Assembly (NCBI RefSeq): GCF_013450155.1
Contig: NZ_JACCKD010000001.1
Coordinates: forward strand, 62,001-126,000
Length of the DNA: 64,000 bases
Source: Haloechinothrix aidingensis
GTDB taxonomy: Bacteria; Actinomycetota; Actinomycetes; Mycobacteriales; Pseudonocardiaceae
Reading direction: 5' to 3'
Shown here one piece after another: positions 40,940 through 49,436 of the stretch. The notes under the pieces were generated by a model. It did not search any database, was not told where the DNA came from, and saw nothing but the letters and a program-made list of their open reading frames with translations. How positions within the stretch are numbered: position 1 is the stretch's first letter; each line of letters opens with the position of its first letter. The position numbers were made by a program, and so were the translations under genes.

Positions 40940-41875
40940 TCAGGGGACGTCCGCGGATGTGGGGTAGGAGTCCTGGGTGCCGCGCACGGTCACGGAGATC
41001 GCGGCGACCCGTGCCGCATGCTCGGCGGCAACGACCAGCTCGGCACCCGCCGCGAGCCGTGCCGCGAGCGCCCCGGAGAACGCGTCGCCCGCACCGGTGG
41101 TGTCCACCACGGTGACCGGCTCGGCACGCACCCAGGTGATCTCGCCGGAGCCGTCGGCGACCACGGCGCCCCGCGCGCCGCAGGTCACCACCACCGAGCG
41201 CGGGCCGGCCTCGCGCAGCTCCCGTGCCGACCCTGCCGGATCGACTGCCGCATCATCCTGCCTGCCGAGCAACCAGCGGGCCTCGTGGGTGTTGACGATC
41301 AGCGGGTCCGCCGCCGCCATCGTCGCGGCATCCAGCGTCACCACGGGCGAGGCGTTCAGCACCACCCGAACCCCGGAGGCGACCGCGACACACACCGCCG
41401 CGCGCACCGCCTCGAGCGGCACCTCGAGTACCGTGCACAGCACATCGGCCCCGGCCAGCATCTCCCGCGCGGCGTGTACGTCCTCGGCGCCCAGCGCCGC
41501 GTTCGCCCCGGGGGAGACGATGATCGAGTTCTCCCCGTCCGGGGTCACCGTGATGTACGCGGCGCCACTCGGGCGCTCGCCCCTGCGCATCAGCCCGGTG
41601 CCCACACCGGCCTCCCGCAGCGAGGCGAGCAGCTCGTCACCGGCGACATCCTTACCGACGGAGCCCACCATCGCCACCGTGGCGCCCAGTCTCGCGGCCG
41701 CGACCGCGACGTTGGCTCCCTTCCCGCCCGTACCCGTCCTGGTGTCCCCGCCGAACACGGTCTCGCCGGGCCCGGGACGGCGCCGCACCTCGACCGTGAC
41801 ATCCCGGTTCGCCGAGCCGACCACGACAAGCGCGGCGTCCCGCGACGGGTCACCGGACGTGTCGACAGCACACAT
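40940..41875 (-). CDS. rbsK: PfkB-family ribokinase-like sugar kinase
   Basis: Ribokinase phosphorylates ribose or a related sugar with ATP. The 311-residue protein contains the substrate motif GGKGANVAVAAARLG and the ATP-site signature DTTGAGDAFSGALAARL with the catalytic Asp (in GAGDAF). Also seen are VVGSANRDVTV at the start and NTHEARWLLG. Ribose is likely but other carbohydrates or nucleosides are possible. The ATG at 41875 has a weak ribosome site; a later start is not obvious. It is divergent from the TetR gene, with which it shares 340 bp of upstream region. Confidence 0.9.
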   Translation of the reverse strand: MCAVDTSGDPSRDAALVVVGSANRDVTVEVRRRPGPGETVFGGDTRTGTGGKGANVAVAAARLGATVAMVGSVGKDVAGDELLASLREAGVGTGLMRRGERPSGAAYITVTPDGENSIIVSPGANAALGAEDVHAAREMLAGADVLCTVLEVPLEAVRAAVCVAVASGVRVVLNASPVVTLDAATMAAADPLIVNTHEARWLLGRQDDAAVDPAGSARELREAGPRSVVVTCGARGAVVADGSGEITWVRAEPVTVVDTTGAGDAFSGALAARLAAGAELVVAAEHAARVAAISVTVRGTQDSYPTSADVP

Positions 41876-41989
41876 GACCGCCAGCGTCGCACTACCGCAG
41901 CGGGCGCGCTACGGCCGCTCCGGTAGCCGGCGCGGTCCGTGCAGCGCAGCCCGCCGGTGAAACGGCCAACAGCTCGGGCGAGCAGGCCC

Positions 41990-42037
41990 AACGACATTTA
42001 CATCTTCAGTAGAATCACTCAATGGCCGTATCGGCCA
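41990..42037 (+). promoter_or_regulatory. Promoter and dyad in the rbsK-tetR gap
   Basis: An AT-rich segment (TTTACATCTTCAGTAGAAT, 41997-42015) gives -10-like TAGAAT and -35-like TTTACA with a short spacer. A perfect dyad TGGCCG-TAT-CGGCCA follows at 42023-42037 and is a candidate TetR operator. Confidence 0.4.
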
Positions 42038-42120
42038 CGGGAGTCGCTCGTTGTCCGTGACGTCGGTATGTATACGGCCGCATTCGGCTGGTGACGCCTC
42101 CGGCGCGCCGGTCGGACCGA

Positions 42121-42168
42121 GTCGCCGGCGTCGACCACGTTGCCCCCCGAGTGGTCGACGTCGGCGGC
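42121..42168 (+). other. 18-bp inverted repeat in the tetR leader
   Basis: The arms 42121-42138 and 42151-42168 pair over 18 bp as RNA with two G-U pairs and a 12-nt loop; the inner 10 bp are perfect (CGTCGACCAC / GTGGTCGACG). It lies 48 bp before the regulator start and may act as attenuator, terminator or operator. Confidence 0.6.
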
Positions 42169-42215
42169 GCCTGTCTACGTCGATCACGAACGACCACCGA
42201 GGGCTGAGCAGAACA

Positions 42216-42956
42216 ATGCGACAGACACCGCCACGCCCCGCCTGGTCGGACATGAGCACCGAGATCCGGCAGACCGCCCGCGCTCTGCTCTCCGGGTACG
42301 GAGCCGACGGTGTCACGCTCCGCGCGATCGCGCGCGAACTGGGGATCACCGCGCCTGCCCTCTACCGCTACTACCGCTCCCACTCCGACCTCCTCGAACA
42401 CCTGCGCAGGGATATCTGCACGGAGCTGGCCGCCGAGCTGACCGCACATATCGCCGCCGCAGGGGAGGAGAACGGCCTCGATCAGTTCTTCGCCGCGCTG
42501 CGCGGGTTCCGCGCATGGTCACTGAAGCATCCCCAGGAGTTCGCCCTGGTCTTCGCCTCCCGCCGCACGGACGTGGCTGGGTCCGCGACGCCGCTGGACG
42601 AGGCGACCGAACCGTTCGGCAGGGTGTTCATCACCAGCGTGTGGCAGGTGCTGAGCGTCCACCACGTCATCGTCCCGCCGGACGAGCGGGTGCCCCACGC
42701 GCTGCGCCCCGATGTCGCCGCCTTCCGCGCCGCGCTGCTGGAGCTGCTGGCGAGCACGACGGAGGAAGGGCTCGACGACACCAAGCTCACCATGGGCATC
42801 GCGTACCTGATGGTGCAGTACTGGACCCGGATCTTCGGGCACGTGACCCTCGAGGTGTTCGGCAACGTGCCGATGCCGACCGCCGACCCGGACGCGTGGT
42901 TCGACGCGATGCTCACCGACATCGCCCACGAGCTCGGTCTCGCGGACGGCGTGTGA
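42216..42956 (+). CDS. TetR-family regulator
   Basis: This is a regulator of about 246 residues. The helix-turn-helix is EIRQTARALLSGYGADGVTLRAIARELGITAPALYRYYRSHSDLL (parts GVTLRAIARELGI and PALYRYYRSHSDL). The C-terminal ligand domain contains LKHPQEFALVFASR and MVQYWTRIFGHVTLEVFG, typical of the TetR_C_13-like group. The ATG at 42216 has GAGGG about 11 nt upstream; the ATG at 42252 is also possible. The ligand and target are unknown. Confidence 0.9.
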   Translation: MRQTPPRPAWSDMSTEIRQTARALLSGYGADGVTLRAIARELGITAPALYRYYRSHSDLLEHLRRDICTELAAELTAHIAAAGEENGLDQFFAALRGFRAWSLKHPQEFALVFASRRTDVAGSATPLDEATEPFGRVFITSVWQVLSVHHVIVPPDERVPHALRPDVAAFRAALLELLASTTEEGLDDTKLTMGIAYLMVQYWTRIFGHVTLEVFGNVPMPTADPDAWFDAMLTDIAHELGLADGV

Positions 42957-43041
42957 ACGCCGCGTCGCACCACGGTGGGGGCGGTTCCCGGCCGGGCCGT
43001 GCTCCCCGCCGGGCTACGATGCTCGCCCGAACGCCATCTCG

Positions 43042-45924
43042 CTAGACCACGACGTTGACCAGCCGGCCCGGAACCACGATCACCTTGCGTGGCTCGCCGC
43101 CGTCGAGCGCTGCCGCGACCTTCTCCTCGGCCAGCGCAGCGGCCTGCACCGCGTCCTGATCGGCGTCGGCAGGCACCGTCACCCGCGAGCGCACCTTGCC
43201 GTTGACCTGGATCGGGTACTCGACCGTCTCGTCGACCAGGTACCGCTCATCGGCCTCCGGGAAGGGGCCGTACGCCAGGGACCCCTCGTTCCCGAGCCGG
43301 TGCCACAACTCCTCGGCGACGTGCGGGCACATCGGGGCGATCATCAGCACCAGTGCCTCGGCCAGCTCCCGCGGCGTGGCCTCTGCCGCGGCGTAGGTCT
43401 TGGTGACGTAGTTGTTCAGCTCGATCAGCTTCGCGCCTGCCGTGTTGAAGCGCAGCCCGGCGTAGTCCTCCCGGACCCCCGCGATCGCGCGGTGCAGCTG
43501 CTTGCGGTCCTCCGCGCTGGTCTCGACGTCGGCGACGCGCAGCCGGCCGGTGTTCTCGTCGACGATCAGCCGCCACAGGCGCTGCAGGAACCGGTGCGCG
43601 CCGACGACGTCCTTGGTCGCCCACGGGCGGGAGTCCTCGAGCGGCCCCATGGACATCTCGTAGAACCGGAACGTGTCGACCCCGTACTCCTCGGCCATCT
43701 GGTCCGGGGTGACCACGTTCTTCAGGCTCTTGCCCATCTTGCCGTACTCCTGCGTGACCTCCTCGCCGTCGTAGAAGAACCGCCCGTTCTCCTCGACTAC
43801 CTCCTCCGCGGGCACGTACACACCGCGCGAGTCGGTGTAGGCGTAGGCCTGGATGTAGCCCTGGTTGAACAGCGTGCGGTACGGCTCCTCGGAGGAGACA
43901 TGCCCCAGGTCGTAGAGCACTTTGTGCCAGAACCGGGAGTACAGCAGGTGCAGCACGGCGTGCTCGACCCCGCCGACGTAGAGGTCCACACCACCGGGGT
44001 CGTCCGGGCCGTGCTCCCCGGGCCGCGGACCCATCCAGTAGCGCTCGTTCTCCGGGTCGCACATCCGCTCGGAGTTGGTGGGGTCGATGTAGCGCAGCTG
44101 GTACCAGCACGAACCCGCCCAGTTCGGCATCGTGTTCGTCTCCCTGCGGTACGGCCGCTTGCCGTCCCCCAGGTCCAGCTCCACCTCGACCCAGTCGGTG
44201 GCCTTCTCCAACGGCGGCACCGGCTTGGTCTCCGCGGCCTCCGGGTCGTAGGTCGCCGGGGAGTACTCCTCCACCTCGGGCAGCTCCACAGGCAGCATGT
44301 GCTCGGGAAGGGCGTGCGCGATGCCCTCGACGTCGTAGACGATCGGGAACGGCTCGCCCCAGTACCGCTGCCGGGAGAACAACCAGTCACGCAGCTTGTA
44401 CTGCACGTCGGCACCGCCGTACCCGTGTTCGGACAGCCACGTGACAACGGCGTCCTTGGCCTCGGTGATGTCCAGCCCGTCGAGGGAGAAGCCCTCGTCG
44501 TTGGCGGAGTTGATCACCACGCCGTCACCCAGGTACGCCTCGCCGTCGAAGTCGTCGCCCGGCTGGACCGTCCGGATGATCTCCAACCCGTACGCCGTGG
44601 CGAAGTCCCAGTCACGCTGGTCCTGCCCCGGCACGGCCATGATCGCCCCCGTGCCGTAGCCCATCAGCACGTAGTCGGCGACGAACACCGGGATCCGGGC
44701 CCCGTTGACCGGGTTCACCGCGTAGGAACCGGTGAACACACCGGTCTTGTCCCGGTTCTCCTGGCGGTCCATCTCGGTCTTCAGCGAGGCGGCGTGCCGG
44801 TAGGCCGCCACGGCCTCGGCCGGGCTCGCGGCGCCACCCGTCCAGCGCTCGTCCACGCCCTCCGGCCACTGCTCCGGCGTCAGCGCGTCCACCATCGGAT
44901 GTTCCGGGGCCAGCACCATGTACGTCGCGCCGAACAGCGTGTCCGGCCGGGTGGTGAACACCTCGATCGAGCTCGCGGCGCCCTCGTCGTCGGCTTCGAC
45001 GGCCACGGCGTCTACCGGGAAGTGCACCGTCGCGCCACGCGACCGGCCGATCCAGTTGCGCTGCATCGCCTTGACCTTCTCCGGCCAGTCCAGCCGGTCG
45101 AGGTCGTCGATGAGCCGGTCGGCGTAGGCCGTGATCCGCATCATCCACTGTTTCAGGTTGCGCTGGAACACGGGGAAGTTGCCGCGCTCACTGCGCCCCT
45201 CCGAGGTGACCTCCTCGTTGGACAGCACCGTGCCCAACCCGGGGCACCAGTTCACCGGCGACTCGTCGACATACGCCAGGCGATGCGTGTCCAGGATCGC
45301 GCTGCGCTCGATGCGGGTGAGCTCGCTCCAGTCCCGCCCGTCAGGCGTGGCGCGCTCACCCCGCTCGTACTGCTCCTCCAGCTCGGCGATCGGACGTGCC
45401 CTGCCCTGCTCGGCGTCGTACCAGGAGTTGTAGATCTGCAGGAAGATCCACTGCGTCCACCGGTAGTACTCCGGGTCGATCGTCGAGATGCGCCGCCGCG
45501 TGTCGTGACCGAACCCCAGCTGGCGCAGCTGGGCAAGGTACCGCTCGATGTTGTTCTCGGTGGTCGTGCGCGGGTGCTGGCCGGTCTGCACCGCGTACTG
45601 TTCCGCGGGCAGCCCGAACGCGTCGAAGCCCATGGTGTGCAGCACGTTGCGGCCGGTCATCCGGCTGTAGCGGGCGAAGACATCGGTGCCGATGAACCCG
45701 AGCGGGTGCCCGACGTGCAGTCCCTGCCCGGACGGATACGGGAACATGTCCTGCACGAACAGCTTGTCCTCGGGGACCCCGGCGTCCTCGGCGAGCGGAC
45801 CGGTCGGGTTCGGCGCGTGGAACGTGCCGTGCTCGTCCCAGTACTGCTGCCAGCGGCGCTCGACGTCACCGGCGACCGCGGCCGTGTACCGGTGTGGCGG
45901 CGCGCCCTCGGTCGACTCGTTCAT
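43042..45924 (-). CDS. leuS: Leucyl-tRNA synthetase
   Basis: LeuS charges tRNA-Leu. The 960-residue protein has the class I HIGH motif as HVGH (70-73, [13 protein letters not shown]) and the KMSKS motif as KMGKSLKN (about residue 728). An editing domain (CP1) in between contains [19 protein letters not shown] and [19 protein letters not shown]. The anticodon-binding domain is at the C-terminus with [15 protein letters not shown]. The length is normal. The ATG has a purine-rich GGGAAAGG upstream. A GC-rich, structured leader of about 200 nt precedes it, without T-box sequence. Confidence 0.98.
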   Translation of the reverse strand: MNESTEGAPPHRYTAAVAGDVERRWQQYWDEHGTFHAPNPTGPLAEDAGVPEDKLFVQDMFPYPSGQGLHVGHPLGFIGTDVFARYSRMTGRNVLHTMGFDAFGLPAEQYAVQTGQHPRTTTENNIERYLAQLRQLGFGHDTRRRISTIDPEYYRWTQWIFLQIYNSWYDAEQGRARPIAELEEQYERGERATPDGRDWSELTRIERSAILDTHRLAYVDESPVNWCPGLGTVLSNEEVTSEGRSERGNFPVFQRNLKQWMMRITAYADRLIDDLDRLDWPEKVKAMQRNWIGRSRGATVHFPVDAVAVEADDEGAASSIEVFTTRPDTLFGATYMVLAPEHPMVDALTPEQWPEGVDERWTGGAASPAEAVAAYRHAASLKTEMDRQENRDKTGVFTGSYAVNPVNGARIPVFVADYVLMGYGTGAIMAVPGQDQRDWDFATAYGLEIIRTVQPGDDFDGEAYLGDGVVINSANDEGFSLDGLDITEAKDAVVTWLSEHGYGGADVQYKLRDWLFSRQRYWGEPFPIVYDVEGIAHALPEHMLPVELPEVEEYSPATYDPEAAETKPVPPLEKATDWVEVELDLGDGKRPYRRETNTMPNWAGSCWYQLRYIDPTNSERMCDPENERYWMGPRPGEHGPDDPGGVDLYVGGVEHAVLHLLYSRFWHKVLYDLGHVSSEEPYRTLFNQGYIQAYAYTDSRGVYVPAEEVVEENGRFFYDGEEVTQEYGKMGKSLKNVVTPDQMAEEYGVDTFRFYEMSMGPLEDSRPWATKDVVGAHRFLQRLWRLIVDENTGRLRVADVETSAEDRKQLHRAIAGVREDYAGLRFNTAGAKLIELNNYVTKTYAAAEATPRELAEALVLMIAPMCPHVAEELWHRLGNEGSLAYGPFPEADERYLVDETVEYPIQVNGKVRSRVTVPADADQDAVQAAALAEEKVAAALDGGEPRKVIVVPGRLVNVVV

Positions 45925-46145
45925 CGCAGAAACCTTTCCCTGTTCCTACCGCACCTCACCGATGGACGGACCCGGTTCGTCGGTCACCTGTCCCGGCGGG
46001 GTACGGGTAGCGCGTTACTCGTCGTGGTGTCCCCGATACGACAGAGCCCCCCAGCCCGGCGGGCATGAGGGGCCGCCGCGCTGAACGTCGCGGTCAGCGC
46101 GGCCCGCTCGGAAGGAGACCGGTCCTCGCCATAACACTCATCCTA
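45925..46145 (-). promoter_or_regulatory. leuS promoter and structured leader
   Basis: On the minus strand a -10-like TAGGAT lies at 46145-46140. Downstream are a perfect 10-bp hairpin (46075-46084 with 46094-46103) and a GC-rich stem at 46035-46062 before the leuS ribosome site. No T-box antiterminator sequence or Leu-rich leader peptide was found. Confidence 0.4.
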
Positions 46146-46248
46146 GCTACCGGTACAGCGGGCGCCGTGCCCGGCTCGCGTGTGACGTACGCGGCTACCC
46201 GTGTACCCGCGCCCCGGCAGCCGGCGCGGTCGCGCTTATCCTCGGCTC

Positions 46249-46647
46249 GTGGTATTCCTCGCACTCATCCCCATCCTCGGGGGCGTTCTCACCGGCTGGG
46301 GCGGTTACCTCGGTTGGCGCGGCCGTATCCCCCGCGATCGGGGGACAGGTGTGCGCACATGGGCCACCCTGCGCAGCGACGAGGCGTTCCGCGTGGGAAA
46401 CAGGGTGGCGGGCCTGCCGACGATGACCGCGGGAGGTGTCGGTGTGGTCGCGGGGGGCGCGGCGTTTCTCATGCCGGACACGCTCGGCATCCTGCTCGCC
46501 GTCGGCCTCGGCGTACTCGGCATGATCGCGCTGACCGGCGCGGGCGGCGTGCTCGGGCACCGTGCCGCCACCGCCGTCAGTGACCCCGCACCCGCCGGAG
46601 GATGCGGCGGGTGCGCCTGCGGTACGGGCGGCTGCGGCGCGGGGTGA
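46249..46647 (+). CDS. Small SdpI-like membrane protein with Cys-rich tail
   Basis: This protein of about 132 residues has three membrane spans (about 1-17, 60-80, 84-105). The first loop GRIPRDRGTGVRTWATLRSDEAFRVGNRVAG (parts GVRTWATLRSDEAF) is the mark of SdpI/YhfL-type proteins, which give immunity to toxic peptides in bacilli. The tail reads GGCGGCACGTGGCGAG in one-letter residues (eight Gly and four Cys), which might bind metal. -10-like TATCCT (46237-46242) lies 6 nt before the GTG, so the mRNA is probably leaderless. The role here is unknown. Confidence 0.72.
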   Translation: MVFLALIPILGGVLTGWGGYLGWRGRIPRDRGTGVRTWATLRSDEAFRVGNRVAGLPTMTAGGVGVVAGGAAFLMPDTLGILLAVGLGVLGMIALTGAGGVLGHRAATAVSDPAPAGGCGGCACGTGGCGAG

Positions 46648-46674
46648 GGCCGCCGGGGCCGCCACCCGCCACGG

Positions 46675-47256
46675 TCAGTTGAGCTGCAGATCACCCGGGT
46701 GTGTCGCGAGCAACGCGGTCGGTACCCCCTGCCTGCGCAGCACATGCCCCCACAGGTCCGTATCCGGGCTGGCCAGCACATCTCCCGGTAGCGCGGGAAC
46801 CGTCAGCCAGTCACCCCTGTCGATCTCACCGGCCAGCTGACCGGCGTCCCAGCCCGCGTAGCCCGCGAACACCCGCAACCCGCGCAGCCGGGGGACCAAC
46901 GCGTCCGGGTCCGAGTCGAGCACCACCAGCGCCACCGGCCCGCGCACACCGATCGTCCCCGGGACGACGCCCGCCGACTCCCCGGCCCGCAGCGCGGCCA
47001 GGCACAACGGGGTGTCCTGCTCAACGGGACCGCCAACGAACACCGAGGCCGGCTCGACCACGTGCCCGGACCAGGACGGCAGGACCTCGTCGACCGGTAC
47101 CTCGCTCGGCCGGTTCAGTACGACCCCCAACGTGCCCTCCTGGCTGTGGTGGAGCACGTATACGACCGTCCGGCGAAAGTTCGGGTCCGACATGCTCGGG
47201 TCGGCGACCAACAGGGACCCCTGCTCAACATCGGAGATCGCTCGCACGCCGGTCAT
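46675..47256 (-). CDS. yqgE: YqgE/AlgH-family protein (UPF0301)
   Basis: This is a conserved soluble protein of about 193 residues with unknown biochemical role. Family features: GSLLVADPSMSDPNFRRTVVYVLHHSQEGTLGVVLNRPS (parts LVADPSMSDPNFRRTV and GTLGVVLNRPS), FVGGPVEQDTPLCL and FAGYAGWDAGQLAGEI. The ATG at 47256 has GAGTGAG upstream. It is divergent from the TNT-domain gene with 195 bp between starts, holding no clear signal. Confidence 0.93.
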   Translation of the reverse strand: MTGVRAISDVEQGSLLVADPSMSDPNFRRTVVYVLHHSQEGTLGVVLNRPSEVPVDEVLPSWSGHVVEPASVFVGGPVEQDTPLCLAALRAGESAGVVPGTIGVRGPVALVVLDSDPDALVPRLRGLRVFAGYAGWDAGQLAGEIDRGDWLTVPALPGDVLASPDTDLWGHVLRRQGVPTALLATHPGDLQLN

Positions 47257-47451
47257 GATCTCACTCGGTTCGCACGGCTGCGGAGCGACCTCCGCACACG
47301 CCGCACGACCTACCCGACGGTGCCGATCATCGGCTTCCCCTGCGAAGCCCGCGTGGAAATGTCCCGCATCGCCGAGTACGACACCGCACGCACCGTCGAC
47401 GGCGGAACGGTAGGTTTGCACCGATCGACTGGGAAGGGAGGGGATCCCGGC

Positions 47452-49401
47452 GTGCGTCGCCAGGTTCGGGCCACGACCCACCCGGACGGTGCCTACGCGA
47501 GCTGGAACGGCCGGGTTCTCAGCGCGAGGACATCCGCACCGGACGGCGCCGTACACCTCGTGGCTGCCGAGCACGACCCGGTCCCGGAAGGGTTCGACAC
47601 CGAGGTCGACGGTCTTCCGGCGAAGGCGGTCGAACGCGACCGGCTGCCGTGCCTGTTCCACCTCACGACGCACTGCGTGCTGGCGGACGAACAGTTCGCG
47701 GTCGCGGAGTGGCCCGATGACCATCGTCCGGATCGTCTCCGGCTGCGCTGGACGGGGACCGACCGCGCCACGGCGACCCGGCTCGGACTCGACCCACTCG
47801 GCGAGTCCGGGTCGTTCGGCACGGAGGCAGGCGTCGAGGAGCTGACGGCGCTGTGGCAGGTACGGCGCGACCTGCACCGCGCCGGGCCACCGCACGGGGA
47901 CGCCACCGGGACGGACGGGAGCGCTACGCAGCGGCTACTGCACCGCATCGGGCGGGAGCTCAAGCGCATGCGCAGCGCGGATGCGCGCGGGATCGCCGCA
48001 CGGTTCCGGCAGGTGGGTGACTACGCCGAACTCGAAGTGCGGGAGGCGGTCGGCGACGTCTCCTACTGCCTGGCCGCGCCCCCACGGCTCGGGAACTGGT
48101 TCGACCGGCTGCGGGCCGCGATGTACGAACCGGAGAAGGGGACATGGTTCCAGGCGACCTTCTCACTGACCGCCGACGACCGTTTCGACCTGCACTACGA
48201 CTCCACCTCGCGCCCCACATGGCGGTGCGACCCCGAGCGGGCATGCCTGCCGGACGCCACGCCGTTCGCCGCCGAGCTCGAGCGATACCCGCGCGACCGC
48301 GACCAGGTACCTCCGTGGCTGGCCGCGCTCGCGGGGCTGCCGCTGGGGGTGGAGTTCCGGCGCGCGCGTGTGATCGACGCGCACACTCCTGGCGAGCCGC
48401 CGGTCGTCAACCGCACCCGGATCCCGCGGCACGAGATCCAACCCGTGCTCGGCTACCTCTACCGCGCACCGGTCGTGCTGGTCGGCGAGGGGCCGCAGCC
48501 CGACCTGTTCTCCCCGCACGACCCGCCGGACGTACCGCACGCCTTCCACACCGACGGGACCTGGATCTGGCCTGCCGCCGTTCCGCACTACCTGCGCAAG
48601 CACGGCGTTCCCCCCGAGCACGGGCTGCTCGACCACATCAGGACCAGGCACTACCGGCCGCCGTACGTCAGCCAGCTACTGCGCAGGACCGCACGCGCCG
48701 AGCTGGACGGCGAGCCGTTCCCCGCCCAGTCGGCAGCCGACCTCGACGAGCGCGATCCCGTCACCGAGGTGGAACGCGACGACAGCAGCGGGCAGGCGCT
48801 GCGCGCATCCGAGGTGCTGACGGTCCTCCGGCGCAGGCTCGCCGAGCAGGGCGTCTCCCCGGAGGCCTACCGGATCGGGGAAACCGCACCGGACGCGTGG
48901 TGCCTGCTCCGCGCCGGCGCTCGATGGGAGGTGGTCCGGTTCTCCGCGGGCGAGGTCGGCGAGCGCGAGACGTTCGACTCCGCCACCGCGGCGGCGGCGC
49001 ACCTGCTCGGCGCACTGACCCTGTTCCCCACCCGCACGCTGGCCGAGCACGCCGCCGAGGAGGACCCAAGCGACTGGCCGATCGCACCGCTGCCCGGAGA
49101 GCCGCCGCTGGCCATGCTGCGCAGCCGCCGGATGGTGGTGCTGCCGACCGGTGCCATTCTCATCCGGTTCGGCGCGGACACGGGCAACCTCGTGCACGCG
49201 CCGTCCACACGGTTCCCGGAGACGTCGCTGCTGCCCGAACGCGAGCACCAGCGAACCGAGTACCGGGTGCTGCGGCCCCTACGGGCACTGGCCGGGGTGT
49301 CCCTGCCCTGGTCGGGAATGCCCGGCGGGGCGCTGTCCTACCTGCTCCCGCACACCGTCGGCCACCACCTCGCCACCGGAGCCCTTGCCGTGGCTGGATG
49401 A
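47452..49401 (+). CDS. TNT-domain protein with YezG-like region
   Basis: This is a large protein of about 649 residues. The C-terminal 90 residues resemble the tuberculosis necrotizing toxin (TNT, DUF4237) NAD glycohydrolase fold: LPTGAILIRFGADTGN, then RFPETSLLPE, YRVLRPLRALAG and LPWSGMPGGALSY. In TNT toxins the last block is usually PWFGQPGGG; here the Gln position is Met, so catalysis may be altered. In the middle (about 220-270) NWFDRLRAAMYEPEKGTW and FDLHYDSTSRPTW resemble YezG-type immunity proteins. Next comes FHTDGTWIWPAAVPHYLRKHGV, common in actinobacterial TNT-related proteins. No signal peptide is present. The GTG has GGGAGGGG 8 nt upstream; upstream codons overlap yqgE. Confidence 0.78.
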   Translation: MRRQVRATTHPDGAYASWNGRVLSARTSAPDGAVHLVAAEHDPVPEGFDTEVDGLPAKAVERDRLPCLFHLTTHCVLADEQFAVAEWPDDHRPDRLRLRWTGTDRATATRLGLDPLGESGSFGTEAGVEELTALWQVRRDLHRAGPPHGDATGTDGSATQRLLHRIGRELKRMRSADARGIAARFRQVGDYAELEVREAVGDVSYCLAAPPRLGNWFDRLRAAMYEPEKGTWFQATFSLTADDRFDLHYDSTSRPTWRCDPERACLPDATPFAAELERYPRDRDQVPPWLAALAGLPLGVEFRRARVIDAHTPGEPPVVNRTRIPRHEIQPVLGYLYRAPVVLVGEGPQPDLFSPHDPPDVPHAFHTDGTWIWPAAVPHYLRKHGVPPEHGLLDHIRTRHYRPPYVSQLLRRTARAELDGEPFPAQSAADLDERDPVTEVERDDSSGQALRASEVLTVLRRRLAEQGVSPEAYRIGETAPDAWCLLRAGARWEVVRFSAGEVGERETFDSATAAAAHLLGALTLFPTRTLAEHAAEEDPSDWPIAPLPGEPPLAMLRSRRMVVLPTGAILIRFGADTGNLVHAPSTRFPETSLLPEREHQRTEYRVLRPLRALAGVSLPWSGMPGGALSYLLPHTVGHHLATGALAVAG

Positions 49402-49436
49402 CGCTGTCAGTCCCGCTCGTGGAGTGACAGCGTCAT
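49398..49436. terminator. Perfect 12-bp bidirectional terminator
   Basis: ATGACGCTGTCA (49398-49409) and TGACAGCGTCAT (49425-49436) form a perfect stem with 15-nt loop, exactly in the gap between the converging TNT and pcnA genes. The TNT stop codon lies within the left arm. Confidence 0.85.

Noticed and set aside
42957..43041. Terminator between the TetR gene and leuS
   Set aside because: The CCGGC / GCCGG arms are short and surrounded by general GC-rich sequence; not convincing.
45925..46145. T-box riboswitch before leuS
   Set aside because: The conserved T-box antiterminator sequence was not found on either strand.
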